Positions 18,131 to 25,528 of a stretch of DNA of 64,000 bases are shown piece by piece. A program made the position numbers and the translations under genes. Every line of letters begins with the position of its first letter. The stretch's first letter is position 1. The stretch is from an uncultured Lachnospiraceae bacterium (GTDB taxonomy: Bacteria > Bacillota > Clostridia > Lachnospirales > Lachnospiraceae), in NCBI GenBank assembly GCA_910579935.1, contig CAJTVQ010000011.1, forward strand, positions 8,422-72,421, in the 5' to 3' direction. The notes beneath the pieces are model-generated. The model had not been told where the DNA came from and did not search any database. It worked only from the letters and a program-made list of their open reading frames with translations.

Positions 18131-18296
18131 ATTCTCCCCCGTTTCCGCACTGTTCTTTACCGCACAGATGCAAAATTTTCTGTTTTTAGTTTATAGGAAA
18201 TATGCATCAAAGTCGCATCAAAATTGCATCAAATCTGCATCATCGGCATTTTTTCCAAATCTTCTTCCTGCCTTTGAAGCGCATACCCTGCCGGAG

Positions 18297-19898
18297 TCAG
18301 CCCACACTTTCCATCCGCTCGAAATTAAGCGATGCTATTATCATCATCGCAACGGTCAGAGCCGCCACAACCAGGATCAAAGTGATCAGTCCAGCCTCCA
18401 GTGAAATCAAAAGTGTCCCTGCCGCAGCTCCTAAAACACCAAATCCGATCACAATTCCTTCAAAAAACAATCTGGCAAACTGCTTTCCGACAGAACCAAG
18501 AATATCCCCGAGAAAAGCCTCTATCATAACCTCCGCATATAATTTGCACGCCTGTAAACACACGTAAGCAACAATAATAAGCGCTGTCTGGATAACCGGA
18601 AACCCCATCACGATACCGGTCGGCAGCGTAAGCAGACACCCGTCCGCCAATGCCCTGATATGCTCCATCAGCGTGGCGTACCACAGCTTATGAAACGCAC
18701 TGTCAGGTATGAGATAAGTGTAAGGTTTTGTCAATTCCTTTCCCCATTTTCCCGCATAGCTGGCAAAAATAAATGTAAGATAGGCCATCATGCCAAGTAT
18801 AACGAACGGGGCTATTTCCCCCAGGTCACCCCTGTATGCAAATACCGCCAGAGCAATCCCTGCCATCAGACAAAGCAGGGTATAAAATCCAAAGATAAAA
18901 AAGCGGTTCTTCTTATACTCCAGAAGCTGCCGGTAAAACAAGGCTTTTGCATAACTGCCTTTATAAACAACGGCCGCCTTTCCGTATTTCTTTTTCCAGC
19001 CGGCAATCGCCACTTCCCCGTTTTTCCCCTTCCGTCTGGCTTCCTCATAATCTTCGGCAAATTTAATGGCATCCTCATAATATTCACCGGTACATTTCAT
19101 GCGTGCTGCCAGTATAAACAGAAAAATAACCGCTGCAAAATACAAGACCGAACCGGCCACATTTACAACCGCAGGCCCCATAAAAAACAGATGAAGAAAC
19201 GCAATATACCACCCGATAACAGGCACCATCTGAATCGCGGGACTGTGCAGATAACCGGCGACTGCCCCAAGACTGGCTCCTTCCTTTACATAAACCGCAA
19301 TGCCGATCAATACGAAAATCCCCAACACTGCATACATCAGCAGCTGGAACAGGAACATCTGCTTCCGGTCAAGTCTTTCATTTCCATAACAAAGTATCAT
19401 CATGGAAGCTTCCAGTATATTTTCCACCACACAGGAAAATAGAAAATATACAGCCATCTTCCATACCGGCATATGAAACCACAGTACGCCGCCTGCCGAC
19501 AGAATCATATTCAGAATCGTCCCGGGTATGACTGTCCGTACATGCGCATACAGCAAAACACTTTTCGGGCTCACCGGTGCGGAAAACAGAAAATGGATAT
19601 CCGACTGTCTGAATATCAAACCTTTTCTTTTACAATAAGAAATCAGATTTGACGGAATCATAAAAAATGTAAAAACCGTAAGCAGCACCGTCAGGGACGA
19701 TGCTGTTTCTGTACTCCCTTCGTCCCATATGTCAAAAAATGCAACGGAAAAAGAGCGGAAAAAGAAAACCAGATATAAAATTACAAGCAGCAGATAAATA
19801 TAAGTTACCGGTTTATGGAGCGCTTTTTTCACCCTGTTCTTTAATATCTTTTTATAAAGAAAGAAAAACATCTTCCAACTTTCCATTACCTTTCCCAT
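18297..19898 (-). CDS. Putative ABC exporter membrane protein
   Basis: A 533-residue membrane protein with about ten to twelve hydrophobic segments, beginning MGKVMESWKMFFFLYKKILK, of the kind annotated as putative ABC exporter (the membrane partner of an ABC-2-like system). It contains GNERLDRKQMFLFQLLMYAVLGIFV and a cytosolic loop ARRKGKNGEVAIAGWKKKYG. It starts two bases after the ATPase gene ends, so the two form an operon and presumably one transporter. The exported substrate is unknown. Confidence 0.85.
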   Translation of the reverse strand: MGKVMESWKMFFFLYKKILKNRVKKALHKPVTYIYLLLVILYLVFFFRSFSVAFFDIWDEGSTETASSLTVLLTVFTFFMIPSNLISYCKRKGLIFRQSDIHFLFSAPVSPKSVLLYAHVRTVIPGTILNMILSAGGVLWFHMPVWKMAVYFLFSCVVENILEASMMILCYGNERLDRKQMFLFQLLMYAVLGIFVLIGIAVYVKEGASLGAVAGYLHSPAIQMVPVIGWYIAFLHLFFMGPAVVNVAGSVLYFAAVIFLFILAARMKCTGEYYEDAIKFAEDYEEARRKGKNGEVAIAGWKKKYGKAAVVYKGSYAKALFYRQLLEYKKNRFFIFGFYTLLCLMAGIALAVFAYRGDLGEIAPFVILGMMAYLTFIFASYAGKWGKELTKPYTYLIPDSAFHKLWYATLMEHIRALADGCLLTLPTGIVMGFPVIQTALIIVAYVCLQACKLYAEVMIEAFLGDILGSVGKQFARLFFEGIVIGFGVLGAAAGTLLISLEAGLITLILVVAALTVAMMIIASLNFERMESVG

Positions 19899-19900
19899 AT

Positions 19901-20629
19901 CTACAATTCCTCTCCCGGCCTGCTGCCCTCTTTCCCACCTCCGGCATCCGTCACATGGAAAAACAGCTCCTCCAAATCCTCTTCCTTCACTTCACTCTTC
20001 CGGTAAGAGGCTACAATATGCCCTTTATCCATCACGAACATGATATCCCACAATTCCCTTACCATCTCCAGCATATGGGTACTGATCAGTACCGTCACAC
20101 CTTCCGCCTTCAGTTCCAAAACCACCTGCTTCAGTTCCTTTATCGCCGCCGGGTCCAGTCCCACCATCGGCTCATCCAGCAGAATTACATCCGGATGAAT
20201 GATCAATGCACAGCAGATACTGACCTTCTGCATCATACCTTTTGAAAGTTCACTGCCCAGTTTATCCTGCTTATCCCACAATTCAAAACGTTCCAGCAGC
20301 TTCTGTACTTCCGCCTCCGAAGTCTGCAGATGATACGCATGAATAATAAAATCCATATGTTCCCTCACTGTCAGGGCTTCGTACATTGCCGGAAGCTCCG
20401 GCACATATGCAAAAACCTTTTTCGCTTCTATGCTGCGGGCTTCTTTTCCTTTAATATAGATGCTTCCCTGATACCGCAGAAGCCCGGCAATGCTCTTAAT
20501 AACCGTAGACTTTCCAGCCCCGTTGGGCCCCAGCAATATTCCTATTTCACCGTTACCTATGGTAAGGCTGACTTCATCCGCCGCTTTATATTTTTCATAC
20601 ACCTTCGTCAAACCCGTAATTTCCAGCAT
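19901..20629 (-). CDS. ABC transporter ATP-binding protein
   Basis: A 242-residue ATPase with Walker A GPNGAGKSTVIK, Q-loop region YVPELPAMYE, signature ELSKGMMQKVSICCAL, Walker B VILLDEPMVGLD and the H-loop STHMLE. The frame is open to 20722, but GGAG five bases before the ATG at 20629 and the domain start (MLEITGLTKVYEKY) fix this start. It drives the membrane protein encoded two bases downstream. A strong promoter lies at 20707-20735. It is divergent from hsp20, with the CIRCE element between the two promoters. Confidence 0.93.
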   Translation of the reverse strand: MLEITGLTKVYEKYKAADEVSLTIGNGEIGILLGPNGAGKSTVIKSIAGLLRYQGSIYIKGKEARSIEAKKVFAYVPELPAMYEALTVREHMDFIIHAYHLQTSEAEVQKLLERFELWDKQDKLGSELSKGMMQKVSICCALIIHPDVILLDEPMVGLDPAAIKELKQVVLELKAEGVTVLISTHMLEMVRELWDIMFVMDKGHIVASYRKSEVKEEDLEELFFHVTDAGGGKEGSRPGEEL

Positions 20630-20706
20630 TCTTACTCCATTTCTGCGCTTCTTGTCCGGTTTTCCTGTTTCTGCGCTGTTTTTATTCACATATTCATTCA
20701 AACTGT

Positions 20707-20735
20707 ATGCTATCACTGGCAAAAGAACTTGTCAA
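20707..20735 (-). promoter_or_regulatory. Sigma-A promoter of the two-gene ABC exporter
   Basis: On the minus strand TTGACA (20730-20735) and TAGCAT (20707-20712) are exactly 17 bases apart, predicting a start near 20700 and a leader of about 70 bases. Confidence 0.7.
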
Positions 20736-20761
20736 TGTTCACAATTTTTTCACAGAATTTG

Positions 20762-20788
20762 TTAGCACTCTCCCTTGACGAGTGCTAA
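20762..20788. promoter_or_regulatory. CIRCE operator (HrcA binding site)
   Basis: TTAGCACTC (20762-20770), a nine-base spacer and GAGTGCTAA (20780-20788) form a perfect CIRCE element, the binding site of the HrcA heat-shock repressor. It overlaps the -35 box of the hsp20 promoter. Confidence 0.97.
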
Positions 20789-20803
20789 TATATGTGTTAT
20801 ATT
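20775..20803 (+). promoter_or_regulatory. Sigma-A promoter of hsp20, overlapped by CIRCE
   Basis: TTGACG (20775-20780) lies inside the CIRCE element and TATATT (20798-20803) follows after 17 bases. Binding of HrcA would block the -35 box. The predicted leader is about 110 bases. Confidence 0.85.
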
Positions 20804-20919
20804 ATATCTAGAACAAGCAAACAGGTATAAAAAATGAAAACCTGCAAATAATGTAGAAGAATGTAAGTTATACCCGAAGACACAGGTAAAGCAGCAACTT
20901 AAAAAAGGAGGAATGACCC

Positions 20920-21372
20920 ATGTTAGTACCCAGTATTTTAGGAAAAGATATGTTTGATGATTTTTTTGGTTTCCCGTTCTATGATGATAAGGATTTTAAG
21001 AAAATGGAAAAGAAACTGTATGGACACAGGGAAAAAAATCTGATGAAAACCGATGTAAAAGAAAGCGACGGCGGTTACGAGCTGGAAATGGATTTACCCG
21101 GATTTAAAAAAGACGATGTGAAAGTTGCCCTCGAAAACGGATATCTGACCGTCAGTGCCGTAAAGGAATCCGAAGACGAAAAAGAATCCGGCAAATATAT
21201 CCGTAGAGAACGTTATTCCGGGGCCTGCCAGAGAAGCTTTTATGTGGGAGAGGATGTAGAGCAGGAAGACATTCGGGGTGAATTCAAACACGGTATCCTG
21301 AAGCTGTCCATTCCCAAAAAAGAGGCAAAGCCTGCCGTAGAAGAGAAAAAATACATCACCCTTGAAGGATAA
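20920..21372 (+). CDS. Hsp20/alpha-crystallin small heat-shock protein
   Basis: A 150-residue small heat-shock protein that holds unfolding proteins in a refoldable state. The N-terminal arm contains DDFFGFPFYDD; the alpha-crystallin domain (about residues 42-140) has the family signatures YELEMDLPGFKKDDVKVALENGYLTVSA split around the beta-sandwich, and the closing FKHGILKLSIPK. AAAAAGGAGG precedes the ATG. The CIRCE element over its promoter shows HrcA repression and heat induction. The gene stands alone and is followed by a strong hairpin. Confidence 0.95.
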   Translation: MLVPSILGKDMFDDFFGFPFYDDKDFKKMEKKLYGHREKNLMKTDVKESDGGYELEMDLPGFKKDDVKVALENGYLTVSAVKESEDEKESGKYIRRERYSGACQRSFYVGEDVEQEDIRGEFKHGILKLSIPKKEAKPAVEEKKYITLEG

Positions 21373-21417
21373 TGAGAATAATACCGAAACCAAATCGAAA
21401 TATCTGAGCAAAACGAT

Positions 21418-21469
21418 AAGGGATACATTCATGATCGTGAAAAGACAAACATGAAATGTATCCCTTTTT
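21418..21469. terminator. Terminator between hsp20 and the ABC exporter operon
   Basis: A 12-base perfect stem (AAGGGATACATT with AATGTATCCCTT) is followed by T residues on the plus strand, and the complement gives a short T-rich tail on the minus strand. It separates convergent genes and may work both ways. Confidence 0.8.
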
Positions 21470-21474
21470 CCCTG

Positions 21475-22269
21475 CTACATTCTGGCCTCCATCAAATTGC
21501 CGGAAGAGTATCTTCTCAGCCCTCTGTAAAATGTAAATACTGCCGCCGCCGAAAGCAGCACGGTATATCCCGCTACTTTCAGCAGCCGCCATGCATCAAA
21601 TTCCACCATAATGTCTACCGGGGTATAAATCGACATTCCTACCGGAACTACACTGTAAAGCAGGAATCTTACCGCTCCTTTAAAAATACCGTCCGGATAA
21701 GTGGAAAAACTCACCAGGGCATTCACCATATTGTTTCCGAACGTATCCGTCTTTACGAACCAAAAAGAGAGGCTTCCAAGCAGCAGCGCGAATGCTGTCA
21801 TAATAACTGCCCCGGTTACAGTAAACAGAAGAAACAGGAAAAACCGCCGGACACTGAAACAGAAAATACAGACGACCATCAGTCCGTAAAGCAAATCCCC
21901 AATTGCCGAGGCAGTAGTTGCCGAAGTCATCACACTTAAAAGAACATTTTTCGGCTGCACCAGATAAGTATCCAGCTTCCCGTTTATGATCAGTTCCGGC
22001 AAAGAAAACACCCTCGCAAACAATACATGCGCCAATCCGTAAGTACTTGCAGCCAGCCCCCATAGAAGCATGATTTCCTGTATGCCATAGCCTCCTACCT
22101 CTTCCTTTATACTGAATAATATTACCCACTGTACGATGAATGTGGCATTGTTTAATATCATAAAGCCAATATTTGTAAGAAATGTAACTTTATTTAGCAT
22201 TTCCCTCATAATATTATATTTAATAGAGAGCAGACACACCCGCAATTGATTTTTAACCGCCGTTAACAT
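21475..22269 (-). CDS. ABC-2 family exporter permease
   Basis: A 264-residue membrane protein with six hydrophobic segments, of the COG3694-like ABC-2 permease group (FLTNIGFMILNNATFIVQWVI, GKLDTYLVQPKN). It overlaps the second permease gene by 17 bases and is the last gene of an operon with that permease and the ATPase at 23059. The same trio architecture occurs in the cyanobacterial methyl-viologen exporter, so a toxic organic compound is a reasonable but unproven substrate. Confidence 0.88.
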   Translation of the reverse strand: MLTAVKNQLRVCLLSIKYNIMREMLNKVTFLTNIGFMILNNATFIVQWVILFSIKEEVGGYGIQEIMLLWGLAASTYGLAHVLFARVFSLPELIINGKLDTYLVQPKNVLLSVMTSATTASAIGDLLYGLMVVCIFCFSVRRFFLFLLFTVTGAVIMTAFALLLGSLSFWFVKTDTFGNNMVNALVSFSTYPDGIFKGAVRFLLYSVVPVGMSIYTPVDIMVEFDAWRLLKVAGYTVLLSAAAVFTFYRGLRRYSSGNLMEARM

Positions 22270-23044
22270 ACAGCTTTTTGACCCCCTTCCCGTAAATAAA
22301 CAGCATCAATGCACAGCCGGCCGACAGATACAGAATCTGAGCCAACAGGATTTCAAAATATTTTGCCCGGCTAAAATCCACCATCAGCTTGGCAGGTCCG
22401 TAACAGACTGTATAAATCGGTGTCAATTTAAAAAGAGGCTGCAATGCCGCAGGAAATATTTCGATCGGAAATATCGTTCCCACTACCAGTATCAGTTTAT
22501 CGTACAGCCATTGAAACGGATTGGAATCTTCTATCCAAAACGACATCAGACTGATACAGAGCTTAAAAAACGCATGAATGGTAATTCCTAACACAATACA
22601 GGGAATCACCGCCCAAAAAGTGACAGTCCGGAAACCGGGTATCCGGCCGACCAGCAGCAGTCCTATGACAATTGTAAGCCCTGCATACATAGGCAGTCTT
22701 ACACTCCACTCTCCCGTATACTTCGTTAGGACATAAAACGTATAATGATAAGGCTTATTCATCAGATATGCAATGTTCCCTCCCCTGATATCCGTTGCAA
22801 CCTGACGTGTTACCGTCGATGAACGGGTACCGCACCATATCATTTCCGTTATCATGACATACCATATCATCTGCTCTTTTGTATATCCGGCAATCAGTTC
22901 TTCCGGACTCTCGTAGATATAACCCCATAATTGTATAAATACATAAATAAAGATAAAATAACTGATGAACCCCATTGCGATATCCATCACATACTGCAGA
23001 TTTTCCATTAACACGGAACGATATATAACCATATATTTCTTCAT
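22253..23044 (-). CDS. ABC-2 family exporter permease
   Basis: A membrane protein of about 263 residues with six hydrophobic segments, COG4587-like (GGNIAYLMNKPYHY, CISLMSFWIEDSNPFQWLYDK, GTIFPIEIFPAALQPLF). The start is uncertain: GAAGGGA precedes ATGs at 23050 and 23044, and the second gives the better spacing. A GTG at 23062 inside the end of the ATPase gene is also possible. It overlaps the downstream permease gene, so the two are translationally coupled and presumably form a heterodimeric channel. Confidence 0.88.
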   Translation of the reverse strand: MKKYMVIYRSVLMENLQYVMDIAMGFISYFIFIYVFIQLWGYIYESPEELIAGYTKEQMIWYVMITEMIWCGTRSSTVTRQVATDIRGGNIAYLMNKPYHYTFYVLTKYTGEWSVRLPMYAGLTIVIGLLLVGRIPGFRTVTFWAVIPCIVLGITIHAFFKLCISLMSFWIEDSNPFQWLYDKLILVVGTIFPIEIFPAALQPLFKLTPIYTVCYGPAKLMVDFSRAKYFEILLAQILYLSAGCALMLFIYGKGVKKLYVNGG

Positions 23045-23058
23045 GACCATCAATCCCT

Positions 23059-24045
23059 TCACACCGTCTTTCCTTCCGACTTATATATATCCGTAATGAT
23101 ATTTTCTAACGGAATATTGGAAATATTGATATCCTCCACATTTTCCGTATCGATGCGGCGGAGCGCATCATGAATCTTCATTACCGCAGTATCCACTTCA
23201 AATTTTACATATCCCCCCTTTTCCTTTAAAACAGTAATCCCCTCTGCCGAAGGCAGCTTCACCGATTCGTGAAGCTTGACTTCCACCGTCTTTTTATTCA
23301 GATAATGGTATTTCAAATGTGCCATGGAATCGTCCAGTACGATCCGTCCGGAATTTACGATGATGATACGTTTACAAAGCTTTTCAATATCCCCGATATC
23401 ATGACTTGTCAAAAAAATGGTCGTATGAAGCTCCTTATTCATCTGCCTGATCAATGCGCGGATGTTTTCTTTTACCACCGGGTCCAGTCCTATGGTCGGT
23501 TCATCCAAAAACAGCACCTTTGGTTTATGGATCAAAGAAGCTGCAATCTCACAGCGGATACGCTGCCCAAGCGAAAGGTTCCGGACAGGGGTATTGATAT
23601 AAAGTCCCAGTTCAAAAATTTCAGACAGCTCCTCTATCCGTCTTTCCATTTCCCCATCCGGTATATCATAAATCGCGCCGAAAAAACGAAAATTGTCATA
23701 CGGGGTCAGATGTGTCCAAAGCTGTTCTTTCTGTCCGAACACAGTCCCGATTTCATAAGCAAGCTGTTTTCGCTTTTTTGTCGGGTCAATACCAAGTACC
23801 TTTACGTTTCCTCCGTCCGGATAAAGGATTCCGGTCAGCATCTTAATGGTCGTACTCTTTCCTGCCCCGTTGGGACCAATAAAAGCCAGCACCTCTCCTT
23901 CTTCCACGCTAAAGGAAATACGGTCAACCGCTCTTATTTCTTCTGTCTGCGGATGGAAAACAGCCTTTATGCTTCCCCGTATCCCCTTCTCTTTCTGTTT
24001 CACCCTGAATACCTTCGACAAATCCTCTGCTTCAATGACCTTCAT
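23059..24045 (-). CDS. ABC exporter ATP-binding protein
   Basis: A 328-residue ATPase of the COG4586 type. It has Walker A GPNGAGKSTTIKMLTG, the Q-loop FGQKEQLW, signature NLSLGQRIRCEIAASL, Walker B VLFLDEPTIGLD, the H-loop LTSHDIGD, and an extra C-terminal domain of about 80 residues. AAGGAGG lies ten bases before the ATG. It is the first coding gene of the exporter operon after the leader at 24076-24349. The leader's terminator ends only about 30 bases before this ATG, so expression of the whole transporter should depend on read-through. Confidence 0.93.
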   Translation of the reverse strand: MKVIEAEDLSKVFRVKQKEKGIRGSIKAVFHPQTEEIRAVDRISFSVEEGEVLAFIGPNGAGKSTTIKMLTGILYPDGGNVKVLGIDPTKKRKQLAYEIGTVFGQKEQLWTHLTPYDNFRFFGAIYDIPDGEMERRIEELSEIFELGLYINTPVRNLSLGQRIRCEIAASLIHKPKVLFLDEPTIGLDPVVKENIRALIRQMNKELHTTIFLTSHDIGDIEKLCKRIIIVNSGRIVLDDSMAHLKYHYLNKKTVEVKLHESVKLPSAEGITVLKEKGGYVKFEVDTAVMKIHDALRRIDTENVEDINISNIPLENIITDIYKSEGKTV

Positions 24046-24075
24046 GCTCCTGTCCTCCTTCTTTATGATTCTAAC

Positions 24076-24124
24076 AAAAAAACCGCCTGGCTATATACAT
24101 CCCTGTATATAAACCATGCGGTTT
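24076..24124 (-). terminator. Intrinsic terminator in the exporter leader (attenuator)
   Basis: On the minus strand a long stem built from AACCGCATGG-TTATATAC and GTATATA-GCCAGGCGGTT is followed by seven T residues (24076-24082). Its 5' arm contains ACCGCAT and GGTTTATA, both of which are complementary to upstream hairpin arms (24138-24144 and 24186-24193), so alternative folds exclude the terminator. Confidence 0.85.
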
Positions 24125-24139
24125 CCATTATCTGATCAC

Positions 24140-24199
24140 CGCATAGCCAAATAAGACTTTCCATCTTACGGCCATGCGCTTTTCCGGTTTATAAACCGG
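24140..24199 (-). promoter_or_regulatory. Two leader hairpins competing with the terminator
   Basis: A 16-base perfect palindrome CCGGTTTATAAACCGG (24184-24199) starts four bases after the stop codon of the leader peptide. A second hairpin (24140-24178) pairs CGCAT-GCC with GGC-ATGCG around an inner TAAGA/TCTTA stem. The 3' sides of both can instead pair with the 5' arm of the terminator. Confidence 0.65.
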
Positions 24200-24201
24200 C
24201 A

Positions 24202-24282
24202 TCAGGCTGCGACCGTACTATGAAAAATCTGCTGCACCAGAATAATGACGAAAGAGACTTTACTGTTTTCATTCTTATACAT
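24202..24282 (-). CDS. Leader peptide (26 residues) of the ABC exporter operon
   Basis: A short frame beginning MYKNENSKVSFVIILVQQ and ending in STVAA, with GGGAG seven bases before the ATG. It lies between a good promoter (24321-24349) and the terminator (24076-24124). It is not an enzyme; position, size and the hairpin immediately after its stop codon suggest that ribosome progress on this peptide decides whether the terminator forms. No similarity to a known leader peptide is claimed. Confidence 0.65.
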   Translation of the reverse strand: MYKNENSKVSFVIILVQQIFHSTVAA

Positions 24283-24320
24283 ATCTTTTCTCCCGTTTCA
24301 TGATCGTTTAAATTTCAGAT

Positions 24321-24349
24321 AGCATATCACAGTCTTTTATAAAAAGCAA
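24321..24349 (-). promoter_or_regulatory. Sigma-A promoter of the ABC exporter leader
   Basis: On the minus strand TTGCTT (24344-24349) and TATGCT (24321-24326) are 17 bases apart. The transcript should start near 24313, about 31 bases before the leader peptide ATG. Confidence 0.7.
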
Positions 24350-24357
24350 GCAAAAAT

Positions 24358-24386
24358 TTGACCGCAAACAACAGAAATGCTATACT
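24358..24386 (+). promoter_or_regulatory. Sigma-A promoter of hydEGF
   Basis: TTGACC (24358-24363) and TATACT (24381-24386) are exactly 17 bases apart. The predicted transcript start (about 24393) is within one or two bases of the hydE ATG at 24395, implying a leaderless or nearly leaderless message. Confidence 0.7.
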
Positions 24387-24394
24387 TATGACTT

Positions 24395-25483
24395 ATGGAA
24401 CAAATAAACAGACACCAAAACCAAAAATTATCTGCCCTTATTGATACACTGGAACAGAACCAATCCCTCACGCTGTCCGAATACGAAGAACTCATTACCT
24501 GCCGCTGTAAAGAAGCAACGGATATTCTGGCAAAAAGAGCCGTGTCGCTCCGTCAGCGGATATATGGGAATTCCGTCTATATACGGGGTCTGATCGAAAT
24601 CAGCAACATCTGCCGAAACGACTGTTTCTATTGCGGCATACGGCGCAGCAGCCAACGCTGTGAACGTTACCGGCTGACTGCAGAACAGATTTTGGAATGC
24701 TGTGAGGAAGGATATTCTTTAGGCTTCCGTACTTTCGTACTTCAGGGAGGGGAAGATGCCTTTTTTACCGATGAAGTTATATGCAGTATTCTATCGGAAA
24801 TAAAAAAGCGGTATCCTGACTGTGCAGTCACGCTTTCTCTTGGCGAAAGGAGCCGGAACAGTTATCAAAAGCTTTTTGATGCCGGTGCGGACCGTTATCT
24901 GTTGCGCCATGAAACCGCGGACTGTGAACATTACCGGAAACTGCATCCGCCGGACATGTCTTTCCACCACCGGATGAAATGCCTGCACGACCTGCGGGAA
25001 ATCGGGTATCAGACGGGCTGCGGCTTTATGGTTGGTTCTCCTTATCAGACTGCGGCTGATTTGGCAAAAGACTTAAAATTTATCGAAGATTTCCGGCCGG
25101 AAATGTGCGGCATAGGGCCTTTTATTCCACACAGGGACACTCCTTTTCATGACCAGGCCGCAGGAGATGTGGAACTTACCTGTTATCTGCTCTCCATCAT
25201 ACGCCTGATTCATCCCCCCGTACTGCTGCCGGCTACTACGGCATTGGGAACCATCGACCCAGGCGGACGTGAAAAAGGCATTTTATCGGGTGCAAATGTG
25301 ATCATGCCTAATCTGTCCCCTGTTTCCGTCCGAAAAAAATATGAATTATATGACAATAAAATCTGTACTGGCGACGAATCCGCTCAATGTAAAAGCTCTC
25401 TCTCCGGCAAGATGAAATCCATTGGCTATGAAATTGTCACAGACCGCGGAGATATCAAGAAGCCGGAATCAGACACAGCCTGA
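24395..25483 (+). CDS. hydE: [FeFe]-hydrogenase maturase HydE (radical SAM)
   Basis: A 362-residue radical SAM enzyme that acts in assembly of the two-iron subcluster of the [FeFe]-hydrogenase H-cluster. The iron-sulfur motif CRNDCFYCG is at residues 73-80, followed by TFVLQGGEDAFF, CGFMVGSPYQT and GPFIPHRDTP, typical of HydE. The ATG at 24395 has no ribosome binding site and sits at the predicted transcript start; no other in-frame start precedes the radical SAM core. It is followed after 45 bases by hydG. No hydrogenase structural gene is in the window. Confidence 0.95.
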   Translation: MEQINRHQNQKLSALIDTLEQNQSLTLSEYEELITCRCKEATDILAKRAVSLRQRIYGNSVYIRGLIEISNICRNDCFYCGIRRSSQRCERYRLTAEQILECCEEGYSLGFRTFVLQGGEDAFFTDEVICSILSEIKKRYPDCAVTLSLGERSRNSYQKLFDAGADRYLLRHETADCEHYRKLHPPDMSFHHRMKCLHDLREIGYQTGCGFMVGSPYQTAADLAKDLKFIEDFRPEMCGIGPFIPHRDTPFHDQAAGDVELTCYLLSIIRLIHPPVLLPATTALGTIDPGGREKGILSGANVIMPNLSPVSVRKKYELYDNKICTGDESAQCKSSLSGKMKSIGYEIVTDRGDIKKPESDTA

Positions 25484-25528
25484 CAAACAGGGATGCAGAT
25501 AAACCGCCGGAAGAAAGGAAGAAAAACC

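Noticed and set aside
18660..19442. 260-codon plus-strand frame
   Set aside because: It is antisense to the ABC exporter membrane gene and rich in residues expected from complementing hydrophobic codons.
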